NCBI GenBank assembly: GCA_000173575.1
Contig: ABYL01000072.1
Coordinates: 1 to 34,718, forward strand
Direction of reading: 5' to 3'
Length of the DNA: 34,718 nucleotides
DNA from: Burkholderia sp. H160
GTDB lineage: Bacteria > Pseudomonadota > Gammaproteobacteria > Burkholderiales > Burkholderiaceae
Part shown: piece after piece, positions 23,178-31,746 of the stretch
How the letters are laid out: each line of letters opens with the position of its first letter
How positions within the stretch are numbered: position 1 is the stretch's first letter
The notes under the pieces: generated by a model
Seen by the model: only the letters and a program-made list of their open reading frames with translations
Database searches by the model: none
Told to the model about the DNA's origin: nothing
Position numbers and translations under genes: made by a program

Positions 23178-24059
23178 ATGCTCAACTATCGTCACCTGTT
23201 CTATTTCTGGATCGTCGTGAAGGAGGGCGGCTTCGCGCGCGCGGCCGCGCGGCTCGATATGGCCGTGCAGACGATCAGCGCGCAGGTGCGCGAACTCGAA
23301 AAAGCGTTCGGTCGCCAGCTGTTGAAGCCGGCTGGGCGAAGTGTCGCGATGACCGAGGCCGGCGAGCAGGCGTTCGATCGCGCGGAGCAGATTTTTCAGC
23401 TAGGCGAGGCGTTGCTCGACGAGATGCGCGAAGCGAGCGGCGCGGGCGCGGTGCGGCTCGCGGTCGGTCTGTCGGATGGGATCTCGAAGCTCGCCGCGCA
23501 TGCGCTGTTGGCGCCCGTGCTTGCCACGCCTTCTCTGCGGCTGCTATGTCACGAGGGCGAGCCCGCGCAGCTGTTGTCGGAACTGGCGCTTCATCGGCTC
23601 GATCTGGTGCTTGCCTGTCAGCCGGCGCCGCACGCTGCGGACCTGCGCGTGCTGAGCCAGCGCGTCGCCGGCTCGCCGGTCGACTGGTACGGGTCCGTGC
23701 AGCTCGTGCGCAAATCGGCACGGGACGGCTTTCCGCACTGTCTCGCGGACCTGCCCGTGCTGCTGCCGACCCGCCACGGTGCATTGCGCGCGCGGCTCGA
23801 GCGTTGGTTCGAGGCTCAGGGAATCAGGCCGCGCGTCGTCGGCGAATTCGAGGACAGCGCGTTGATGGCGGTGTTTGCGGCGCGCGGGCTCGGCGTGTTT
23901 CCGCTCGCGGAGCTCGGCGCCGAAGATCTGACGTTATTGCGGGGATTGCGCTGGCTCGGCCGTGCGGACGGCGTGATCGAGGAGATTCACGCGATCCGCT
24001 CGCGACGCGGCCAGCATCATGCGCTTGCGTCGCAGGTGATCGCGGCGGCGCAGTCGTGA
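23178..24059 (+). CDS. LysR-type transcriptional regulator, NhaR-like
   Basis: A 293-residue regulator with the N-terminal winged helix MLNYRHLFYFWIVVKEGGFA and AARLDMAVQTISAQVRELEK, characteristic of NhaR (YFW and the unusual QTISAQV recognition helix). A periplasmic-binding-like effector domain follows (VRLAVGLSDGISKLAAHALL, LVLACQPAPH, VFAARGLGVFPLAEL). NhaR activates the sodium/proton antiporter gene nhaA in E. coli; no nhaA is visible here. It is divergent from the terC-like gene, which may be its target. ATG 23178 is fixed by the family's MLNYRHL start; upstream in-frame codons belong to the shadow of terC. Confidence 0.9.
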   Translation: MLNYRHLFYFWIVVKEGGFARAAARLDMAVQTISAQVRELEKAFGRQLLKPAGRSVAMTEAGEQAFDRAEQIFQLGEALLDEMREASGAGAVRLAVGLSDGISKLAAHALLAPVLATPSLRLLCHEGEPAQLLSELALHRLDLVLACQPAPHAADLRVLSQRVAGSPVDWYGSVQLVRKSARDGFPHCLADLPVLLPTRHGALRARLERWFEAQGIRPRVVGEFEDSALMAVFAARGLGVFPLAELGAEDLTLLRGLRWLGRADGVIEEIHAIRSRRGQHHALASQVIAAAQS

Positions 24060-24093
24060 GGGCATCGCGCCGCCACGCCCGCGCCGCGCACCA

Positions 24094-25254
24094 TCAGAAT
24101 GCGTGACGCATGCCGACCGTTACCGCCACCTGCGTACTCGTCGACGACGGCGACAGCGTGTTGAGCATCGCGTGCGACAACACCGAATCGGCAGGCGCGC
24201 CGTGCGCGTTCTGGTACACACCTTCGAGGTAGAAGTCGGTGCGCTTGCTGAGTGCGTAGTCGGTCTGCAGCATCGCGCTGTTCCATGCCGGCGACGAGCC
24301 GTTATACGCGCCATGCGTGAACGTATACGCGCCCGATAGGCTCAAGGCCGGTGTCAGCGCGTACTTCGCGTTGACCTCGTAGTTGTCGAGGCGCAGCGAT
24401 CCGCTGAGCGTGCCGGTGCCGTCGCCGGCCGCGCCGAGATAGGTGCCGGTGCCGAACGAGAACACGCCCGAGACGTTGTCGATCTGCGTGTGGCTCCAGA
24501 CGAGGCCAACGGTCGCCGCTCCGAACGTGTAGTTGCCGCCGAGCGACCACGCGCGCTGGCGTTCGGCGACGAAGTTTGCGCTCGTGTCGCCGGTAGTCAC
24601 GGCGCCGCTGCCGTTGCCCGCGTTGTTGAACTGCAGATAGCCGGCCGCCAGGTTCAGCGGGCCCTGCGCATACGCGAGGCTGAACCCGTACGAGCGGTTA
24701 TTGGCGAAGTTGCCGGCCTTGTTGCTGAACGAGTACATCGACTCGAACGTGACGCCGTGGTACGCCGGGCTTGCGTACTTGACCGAGTTGTTGACCACGA
24801 CCGAGTTCGCGGCGAGGTTGTCGTTGTCGAACGGATGCGCGGCGATGCTGCCGCCCCACGTGTTGAAGCCGGCCGTCAGCGGGCCGACCGCGTCGTTCAT
24901 CACGTCGAACTGGCGGCCGAACGTCAGCGTGCCGTACGGATCGCTTTGCAGGCCGACCCACGCCTGCGAGCCGAACGCGCTGCCGCCGAACGCCTGCGCG
25001 CCGTTGTTCATCAGGAAGCCCTGCTCGAGCTTGAAGATAGCGTGCAGATCCGCGCCGAGGTCTTCCGTACCCTTCAGGCCGAACACCGTGTTTTGCGTGG
25101 TGCCGCTCGCGAGCTGCCAGTTGCTGTGGCCGAGCTGGTTATTCGTGTAGACGAGGCCGGTGTCCAACAGGCCGTACAGCGCGACGCTGTTTTCAGCGTG
25201 CGCGGACATGGTGAAGACGCCGCACAGCGCGGCGGCCAGAAGGGTCTTTTTCAT
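24094..25254 (-). CDS. Outer-membrane porin (Burkholderia-type trimeric porin)
   Basis: The 386-residue protein has a cleavable signal (MKKTLLAAALCGVFTMSAHA) followed by ENSVALYGLLDTGLVYTNN. It is beta-barrel throughout with alternating strands and family motifs: VFGLKGTEDLGADLHAIFKLE, GSAFGSQAWVGLQSDPYGTL, FGRQFDVMNDAVGPL. It terminates VGMRHAF, the C-terminal Phe recognised by the BAM machinery. It should form a 16-strand non-specific or substrate-preferring channel. AAGGAA precedes the ATG at 25254. It is preceded by a 531-bp untranslated region, which may carry complex regulation. It is not in an operon. Confidence 0.95.
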   Translation of the reverse strand: MKKTLLAAALCGVFTMSAHAENSVALYGLLDTGLVYTNNQLGHSNWQLASGTTQNTVFGLKGTEDLGADLHAIFKLEQGFLMNNGAQAFGGSAFGSQAWVGLQSDPYGTLTFGRQFDVMNDAVGPLTAGFNTWGGSIAAHPFDNDNLAANSVVVNNSVKYASPAYHGVTFESMYSFSNKAGNFANNRSYGFSLAYAQGPLNLAAGYLQFNNAGNGSGAVTTGDTSANFVAERQRAWSLGGNYTFGAATVGLVWSHTQIDNVSGVFSFGTGTYLGAAGDGTGTLSGSLRLDNYEVNAKYALTPALSLSGAYTFTHGAYNGSSPAWNSAMLQTDYALSKRTDFYLEGVYQNAHGAPADSVLSHAMLNTLSPSSTSTQVAVTVGMRHAF

Positions 25255-25785
25255 AGCGGGTTCCTTTATTGATTTACAAACGTGTTTTCGACTGGATTGG
25301 GCTCGTTGCGCGATTGGTCGGATGCCGTCGCGCGCGCATTCTGCGTGCGGTATCGAGCTATTGTGAAAATCGAAAAATGTCGAATGTTTCCTCGCTTTTT
25401 ATTGCGAATAACGGCGTACCAAGGTCTTTGCACGTAGGCTGGGAGCCAGTGGTCGGATGATTTGGCGAGCCAGTCTAAAGCAAGCAGCGTGCCAATACAT
25501 GATGCGCGGCGCGGCGGTATGCACGCTCCGGTCATTCAGCGGGGAAATAAAGCGGGGATTTTTCGAAAAAACGGTTGACGACGCAAACAACGAGGGGGCG
25601 AAGCTTACCCTGTTCCGGTGCGCGCCGGGAGGGGCGGCGAGCGAAATCGGGGCAGATCCGCCCGAGTTTGCGCGGATCTGCACCATCAAGTGGACGCGAT
25701 GAGCGCCTTGACGGCATCGAGCTCGCCCTGGCGGCTTCATCGACACATGGCATAGTGACTGAATCCATCATCACCGGAGGCCGGC
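25255..25785. other. 531-bp intergenic region upstream of porin and HAD genes
   Basis: This region lies between divergently transcribed porin and HAD genes. Frames across it are low-quality and rejected. It contains a perfect 10-bp inverted repeat at 25652-25681, an AT-rich palindrome TTTTTCGAAAAA near 25560, and a TTGGC/GCCAA pair near 25462-25494. It is AT-richer than its flanks near 25340-25460, as expected of a regulated porin promoter. Confidence 0.55.
25652..25681. repeat. 10-bp inverted repeat, operator or hairpin
   Basis: GCAGATCCGC at 25652-25661 and GCGGATCTGC at 25672-25681 are perfect complements with a 10-nt spacer. There is no T-run on either side. It lies about 105 bp upstream of the HAD gene. 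Confidence 0.55.
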
Positions 25786-26460
25786 ATGCGTATCCAGACA
25801 TCCTTTCTTTTCGACCTCGACGGCACGCTCGTCGACAGCGTCTATCAGCACGTGCTGGCGTGGAAAGAGGCGCTCGACAGCGAGGGGATTGCGCTGTCCG
25901 TGTGGCGCATTCATCGCAAGATCGGCATGAGCGGTGGGCTGTTTACGGCCCAGTTGCTGCGTGAAACACACGGCGAGATCAGCGTCGAACGCGCCGAACG
26001 ACTGCGGCTCGCGCATGCGGCCGCCTATCAGCGGATGCGCGCGCAGGTCTGTCCGCTGCCGGGTGCGCGCGAACTGCTCGACGCGCTGACGCAGGCCGGT
26101 ACCCCGTGGGCCATCGCGACGAGCGGGAGGATGGAAACCGCCGCGCTGAATTTGCAGGCGCTCGGCGTCGATCCGGCGAAGGCGGTCGTCGTCACACGCG
26201 ACGACGTCAAATATGCGAAGCCCGATCCGGATCTCTTCCTTGCCGCTGCCGCGCGGCTCGGCGTGCCGATCGAGCACACGGTCGTGGTCGGCGACAGCAT
26301 CTGGGACATGCTCGCCGCGCGCCGCTGCCGCTCGCTCGGCGTCGGCCTGCTCTCGGGCGGCTACGGCACCGAGGAACTGGAGCGCGCGGGGGCGTTGCGC
26401 GTCTACGACGACCCGGCCGATCTGCTGGCGCACCTCGACGAAGTGGCGTCGCGGCCGTGA
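25786..26460 (+). CDS. HAD-superfamily hydrolase (phosphoglycolate phosphatase/PGMB-like)
   Basis: This 224-residue cytoplasmic enzyme has all four HAD motifs: I FLFDLDGTLVDS (nucleophile and acid Asp at residues 10 and 12), II IATSGR, III with KPDPD (Lys in VKYAKPDPDLF), and IV VVVGDSIWDMLAA. The cap helices between motifs I and II place it in subfamily IA with phosphoglycolate phosphatase and beta-phosphoglucomutase-like members. Its substrate cannot be told. CCGGAGG lies a few nt before ATG 25786, a strong ribosome binding site. It is convergent with the Pro/Ala-rich gene 12 bp away. Confidence 0.93.
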   Translation: MRIQTSFLFDLDGTLVDSVYQHVLAWKEALDSEGIALSVWRIHRKIGMSGGLFTAQLLRETHGEISVERAERLRLAHAAAYQRMRAQVCPLPGARELLDALTQAGTPWAIATSGRMETAALNLQALGVDPAKAVVVTRDDVKYAKPDPDLFLAAAARLGVPIEHTVVVGDSIWDMLAARRCRSLGVGLLSGGYGTEELERAGALRVYDDPADLLAHLDEVASRP

Positions 26461-26472
26461 GCAGAGCGGCGA

Positions 26473-27474
<1,002 letters not shown>

Positions 27475-28080
27475 ATCTAAGCAACAACCATTCAACAACT
27501 GCGATGATTGGATAATAAACGAGCCTCTCCCCATCGACGCTTCTTGCCGCCATACCGCAACACTTCGCGATGGTTGATGTCCGCATGGACCTGGCAGCAA
27601 AACGGCGCCCGCTCGTCGTTCTGGCGATTCGCTTGGGCGACCGAAAAAAGGATTTTTTTTCGCGTGCGGCGATTTTCTTTTTTGACCCAATTATCGTGAC
27701 TGGCGTCGAGGGCAATGTGACATAAGTTGGACCGCCAATGCGCCGAGCCTGTACTATACGAACCATCGGAGACGACCGGCAGCCATCGTTCGATTGTCCG
27801 GCGTGTGAAAGTGACTTGTAACAACTCCTCGCAACGCACACGCCGGCAGGCCCGCCACACTGCGCCACCCGGCACGCGCGAACAGCGCCGAAATGCGGTG
27901 GCGACGGCAGGCGGTGACCGGAAGTAGCGGCAAGAACCCATTGATCATGCGGACCCGCGGGCGAGACATCGCCCGGCATTCCTTGGGCAGTCGCTTTGCG
28001 AGACGCCATGCGGACCGGCTGGTTAGGGGCGTTCGCAGCGGCGGCGTGAGAGCGTGAGAGCGTGAGAAACACGTGAAGAT
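27475..28080. other. 606-bp intergenic region, no gene supported
   Basis: Frames on both strands are Arg/Ser-rich, lack ribosome binding sites and match no family. Seen here: an AT-rich hairpin-like stretch (CGAAAAAA, then TTTTTTTTCG) near 27640-27662, a weak plus-strand promoter-like pair TTGGAC/TACTAT near 27725-27755 with a 19-bp spacer, and octamer repeats at 28044-28067. A small RNA cannot be excluded. Confidence 0.5.
28044..28067 (+). repeat. Three tandem GCGTGAGA octamers in a 5' leader
   Basis: Three perfect copies of GCGTGAGA sit 13 bp upstream of the response regulator start, in or next to its ribosome binding region. The GAGA content could act as a weak Shine-Dalgarno. Confidence 0.7.
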
Positions 28081-29043
28081 ATGAACAACTTTATTCGACC
28101 TCCCGTTTTTTATCCGTCCACGGTGGTTTTCGTCGACGACAACGACAGCTACCTCGATGCGCTGCGCCGGTTTTTCCCGGGCACCTACACAAACCTGTTT
28201 TTCACGCGTCCGCAAGCGGCGCTCAGCTATATCCGCCAGCACGCGCGCGAGAATACGCTCGAGTTTGCGGCGGGCTCGGCGTGTCTGAGCGAGCCGGGCG
28301 TCGAGCGCTTTGTCGAGACGTCGGCGGAGCGGGACATCGTCGCGCGGCCGTCGCGCTTCGAGGAAGTGGCGGCGGTCGTCGTCGACTACGACATGCCGGG
28401 CATCGGCGGCGTCGAGTTTCTGTCGTCGATCTCGCATCTGCGTTGCGCGAAGGTGTTGCTCACCGGTGTCGCCGATGAAACCGTCGCGGTGAAGGCGTTC
28501 AACGCCGGCATCGTCGATCTGTACCTACGCAAGACCGACCCGGATTCGGCCAATCGCCTCACGCATTTCCTGAAGGACGCCAAGAGCCGCCATTGCGCGG
28601 AGTCGGGCTGGCTCGCGCTCGGCGAAAACGGTATGACCTACTGCGATCCGCGCACGCGCAAGGTGATCGACGAAGTGGTGGCCGCGCAGGGCATTGTCGA
28701 GTATTACTGGCGGCCCGAGCAGAACGTGATCCTGATGTTCGACGGCGCGGGCAACCCGAGCGTGTTCGTCGCGTGGGCCGAGAACGACTGGATCTCGCAG
28801 GGCGAGATCGTCGCGGACGAGGGGGGGCCGTCCGACCTGCTGCGGCAGCTCGCCGTGCGCGAGGTGATGCCGCTGTTCTGGCCTGACCTCGCGTATCGCT
28901 CCGGCATGAAGTTCCGTTCACTGACGCCGCATAGCATCCCCGACTGGGACGACGCGTTCTTTGGCTGGACCCGCATCGAGCCATACGAGATCGGCCTCGA
29001 TCTCGTCACGTTCGCGCAATGGCGTAGCGACCGCAATCGCTGA
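28081..29043 (+). CDS. Orphan response regulator with enlarged receiver and unknown output domain
   Basis: A 320-residue protein. Strand 1 with the acidic pair D19-D20 (TVVFVDDNDSYLDALRRFF), phosphoacceptor D102 (VVVDYDMPGIGGVEFL), the threonine of VLLTGVAD and the lysine of YLRKTDP identify a receiver. The acidic pair and phospho-Asp are about 82 residues apart; ordinary receivers have about 40-45. A segment of roughly 35 residues (ENTLEFAAGSACLSEPGVER onward) is therefore inserted. The C-terminal 130 residues contain GENGMTYCDPRTRKVIDEVV, EYYWRPEQNVILMFDGAG and SQGEIVADEGGPSDLLRQL. They match no DNA-binding or enzymatic output I know. No kinase gene is adjacent. Confidence 0.85.
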   Translation: MNNFIRPPVFYPSTVVFVDDNDSYLDALRRFFPGTYTNLFFTRPQAALSYIRQHARENTLEFAAGSACLSEPGVERFVETSAERDIVARPSRFEEVAAVVVDYDMPGIGGVEFLSSISHLRCAKVLLTGVADETVAVKAFNAGIVDLYLRKTDPDSANRLTHFLKDAKSRHCAESGWLALGENGMTYCDPRTRKVIDEVVAAQGIVEYYWRPEQNVILMFDGAGNPSVFVAWAENDWISQGEIVADEGGPSDLLRQLAVREVMPLFWPDLAYRSGMKFRSLTPHSIPDWDDAFFGWTRIEPYEIGLDLVTFAQWRSDRNR

Positions 29044-29084
29044 GCCGCGCTCACGCGTCGGGCGCGGCGGTTCGTGTCGCCGCG

Positions 29085-30053
29085 CTAATCTCGAGCGTGT
29101 TCGCAGAGAAAATCGCATACAGCCCGGTGCATGGCCTGCACGCCGGGGCTCGTTTCAAGCGCACGCCAGCATCCATGTACGAGCCCCGTGCCGATCAGGA
29201 GCCGGGCATCTCCACCCGCCGCGCGAATCCGTTCGACGAACACGCGCGCGTCGTCGCGTAGCGGGTCGTGCTCGGCGCCGATGGCGAGCGTCGGCGGCAG
29301 TCCGTCGAAGCGGGTTGCGGCGAGCGGGATCGTCCATGCCGGGGCGGGCGAGGCGTCGCCTGTTTCCTCACTTTTCCCCCAGTAAGCGTCGCGAAACTTA
29401 TGCACGTCCGCGAGCGTCAGCATCGGCGCATGGGCCTCGGTGTCGCGCGCGGGCCATTGCGGCTCGGTGCCGAGCATCGGATAAACCAGCGCGATACCGC
29501 GCACGCCGCTCACGCCTTCGTCGCGCAAGCGCAGCGCGATGCTTGCCGCGAGCGTGCCGCCAGCGCTGTCGCCCGCGAGTTGCAATGGGGCGTTCTCGGG
29601 TAAATCGAACGGCAGGCGGTTGTTCAACGCGGCACGGGTGATCGCGAGGCAGTCGTCATGGGCGGCCGGTGCGCGATGCTCGGGCGCGAGCCGGTAGTCG
29701 ACCGCGATCACGTCGAGGCCGGTGTCGGCGGCGAGGCGCGCGGTCATCATCTGATGACTGTTCAGCGAGCCGAGCACGAAGCCGCCGCCGTGGACATACA
29801 GCACCGTGCCGCGGATACCGCCGTTTTCGCGTGCCTTCGCTGGATGCCGGTAGAGCCGCAGCGGGATCGCATGGCCCGTGTCGGTGTGGAAGCTCGCGTC
29901 CTGTGTGATGAGTTCGCCGGGCAGCGGCGGCGTCAACAATGCGGCGTAGCGGTCGTACAGATCGCGCTGCTCGCGCGACGTCATCGCCGCGTGATGCGAC
30001 GGATAGAGCGCGCTGGCTCGTTCGACAAAGGCGGCGATTTCCGGCTCAAGCAT
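29085..30053 (-). CDS. Alpha/beta hydrolase, hormone-sensitive-lipase family esterase
   Basis: The 322-residue esterase has the oxyanion-hole motif YVHGGGFVLGS, VDYRLAPEH, the nucleophile elbow LAGDSAGGTLAAS, and downstream catalytic Asp (GAEHDPLRDDA) and His (LVHGCWRAL). It should hydrolyse short-chain esters in the cytoplasm. GGAG lies 5 nt before ATG 30053; a GTG six bases upstream is too close to it. It follows the thioesterase gene by 28 bp on the same strand. In Pseudomonas carnitine loci a lipolytic enzyme sits beside the betainyl-CoA thioesterase, so this pair looks like part of that cluster. I infer co-transcription. Confidence 0.92.
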   Translation of the reverse strand: MLEPEIAAFVERASALYPSHHAAMTSREQRDLYDRYAALLTPPLPGELITQDASFHTDTGHAIPLRLYRHPAKARENGGIRGTVLYVHGGGFVLGSLNSHQMMTARLAADTGLDVIAVDYRLAPEHRAPAAHDDCLAITRAALNNRLPFDLPENAPLQLAGDSAGGTLAASIALRLRDEGVSGVRGIALVYPMLGTEPQWPARDTEAHAPMLTLADVHKFRDAYWGKSEETGDASPAPAWTIPLAATRFDGLPPTLAIGAEHDPLRDDARVFVERIRAAGGDARLLIGTGLVHGCWRALETSPGVQAMHRAVCDFLCEHARD

Positions 30054-30081
30054 GGCCACTCCGTTCGGGTTGTGTTTCCGG

Positions 30082-30582
30082 TTACGTGGCGGACGGCCGA
30101 GCGATCACACGTCCCGCGAAACGCGCCGGCGGCAACGCCGCATGCGCTTGCGCGAGCTCGTGCAAGTGCGCTTCGACGTCCGGGTCGAAAGCGACGCCGC
30201 GTGGTCCGCTGGTATCGACGTGCAGCAGCATCTGCTCGCCCGCCGCGACGGGGCTGGTGCGCTGACTCGGCGTCGAGTCCAGCGAAAACATTTCCAGGTA
30301 CAGATGAATGCGTTTCGCGTCGTAGCCGAGTACCCGCATGTCGACGCGAACCGGCGTGCCTTGTTTGACTTCGTGCAGATAGTTGAGGTGCGCTTCGAGG
30401 GTATAGATCGAACGATGCCGCTCCTTGCGCACCGCATCGGGCAGGCCGATCAGATCGATCAGCCCGTCGACCGCGAGGCTGAAGATCAGCATGTAGAACG
30501 CGTCGCGCATGTGGCCGTTGTAGTCGACCCATTCGGCGCGCACGGTGTCGCGGTAAGACGGCAGGACAACGGGATGCGACAT
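30082..30582 (-). CDS. Hotdog-fold thioesterase, betainyl-CoA thioesterase-like
   Basis: A 166-residue hotdog-fold protein with the 4-hydroxybenzoyl-CoA thioesterase-type motif AEWVDYNGHMRDAFYMLIF at residues 16-35. It continues with SIYTLEAHLNYLHEVKQGTP, LYLEMFSLD and EQMLLHVD. DYNGHM with downstream Tyr and Asn matches the carnitine-catabolism betainyl-CoA thioesterases of Pseudomonas, where the gene neighbours carnitine dehydrogenase and a lipolytic enzyme. No carnitine dehydrogenase or beta-keto acid cleavage gene is visible in this window, so the assignment rests on sequence motifs and the esterase neighbour. GGAG lies 6-9 nt upstream of ATG 30582. Confidence 0.87.
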   Translation of the reverse strand: MSHPVVLPSYRDTVRAEWVDYNGHMRDAFYMLIFSLAVDGLIDLIGLPDAVRKERHRSIYTLEAHLNYLHEVKQGTPVRVDMRVLGYDAKRIHLYLEMFSLDSTPSQRTSPVAAGEQMLLHVDTSGPRGVAFDPDVEAHLHELAQAHAALPPARFAGRVIARPSAT

Positions 30583-30787
30583 GAGCGTGTGTCTCCTCGA
30601 TCGAATGCGATGGCTACCGCGAGTCGTTCTGCGTTGTCAGTGTAGTTCATCGCGATGAGGCTGCGCCGGCTTGTGGTGTCCTCGAATTGTGGTCGTTGTA
30701 GCAACAGTGAATTCATGGTTCAGGGCTTTCTGCGTGGGCTGACCGGCTCCTAGACTGCCTTTAGGCCATCACTGGAGGTTGCGGATC

Positions 30788-31084
30788 ATGAAGTCCCTTG
30801 GGTCGCTGATTAAAGCGGGTGTTATCGCCGCTCTCATTGCCGCGCCGCTCGCCGCGTTTGCCCAGTCGAATCAGGCCAATGAGCCGACTACGCGTGCGCA
30901 GGTGCGCGCCGAACCGGGCCGGACGCCCGATATCCAGGCGCCCGGAGCAAAGGTCACGGCGCAAAACCAGGCTGCCAGGAATAGCGGCTACGGAACGCCC
31001 GCGAATGGTACGTCGCAGCGCAGTGGTCGTACCGATTTCGTGCCGAGTTCGTATTCCGCGCCGGTGGTCAACTACACGCGGTGA
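30788..31084 (+). CDS. DUF4148 family exported protein
   Basis: A 98-residue protein with a signal peptide (MKSLGSLIKAGVIAALIAAP, then LAAFA-QS). The short hydrophilic mature part begins SNQANEPTTRAQVRAEPGR, followed by IQAPGAKVTAQNQAAR and a Ser/Gly/Tyr-rich end. TRAQVRAE after the signal is the DUF4148 hallmark, a family greatly expanded in Burkholderiales with no known function. GGAGG lies 9 nt before ATG 30788; a TTG at 30779 is in frame but too close to it. It is convergent with the MmgE/PrpD remnant and nearly touches it (stops 1 bp apart). Confidence 0.88.
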   Translation: MKSLGSLIKAGVIAALIAAPLAAFAQSNQANEPTTRAQVRAEPGRTPDIQAPGAKVTAQNQAARNSGYGTPANGTSQRSGRTDFVPSSYSAPVVNYTR

Positions 31085-31740
31085 CTACACCGTATATAAC
31101 GAACGCAATTCCCGAACATCCTCTACCGCTTCGAGCCCGTTGATCCGGGCAATCAATTGCCCGGTTTTGCCCGCACCGAGAACCGGCGCCATCAGATCGC
31201 GTGCCTTGGCGCTTACGGCCTCGGTATTGAGCGGGTTTTCCTTCGTGCCGGGTGGATACTTCGTGAAATGCTCGACCTTGCGTCCATCGGTCAGCGTGAC
31301 TTCGACGATCGCGCCGCGCGGCGCGGTCGGGTCCATCAACGCGGCGTCGGGCGTCACGGTGATCTTCGCGCGCTGCGCGACGATGCGCGGATCGTGCAGC
31401 AACGCGACATCGTGACTGTCGGTGAACGACACGGCGCCCTTCACGAGCGCGAGCGCCGCGAGGTGCTGGCAATTGACGTCGGGCATCGCGCTGTCACCGA
31501 CGATGCCCTCCGCGTCGGTCGGAATCCTCACGACGATGCTGCGCACGTTGTCCGGCGTGAGCTCGTACTGCTTGCGCAATGTCAGCAGCGCATCGAGCGG
31601 CGACTGGATCGGATAGCCAACCGAGTAGGTTTTGATCGCCGTTTCGGTCACGTAGAAGCGGCTGCCGAGTCCGTCGAGCATCGCTTCGGGGTCCGGCTTC
31701 GTCGACAGCGCGATGAACAGATTGGGGACGATGCGGCAGC
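31085..31740 (-). pseudogene. MmgE/PrpD family protein, 5'-truncated remnant
   Basis: About 215 codons resemble the C-terminal half of MmgE/PrpD proteins: MLDGLGSRFYVTETAIKTYS, PIQSPLDALLTLRKQYEL, VRIPTDAEGIV, MPDVNCQHLAALALVKGAVS, and PTAPRGAIVEVTLTDGRK. The frame is open upstream of the ATG at 31681 (IVPNLFIALSTKPDPEA), so similarity probably runs to about 31740. There it meets the stop of the NodT-type channel gene. Intact family members are about 450-500 residues. The missing N-terminal half and the abrupt junction argue for a deletion remnant. An in-frame ATG at 31681 could still give a 198-residue product. Confidence 0.7.
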
Positions 31741-31746
31741 GTGCGG

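Noticed and set aside
27492-27941. 149-codon minus-strand frame in the 606-bp gap
   Set aside because: Cys/Arg/Ser-rich, no ribosome binding site, matches no family and crosses AT-rich hairpin sequence.
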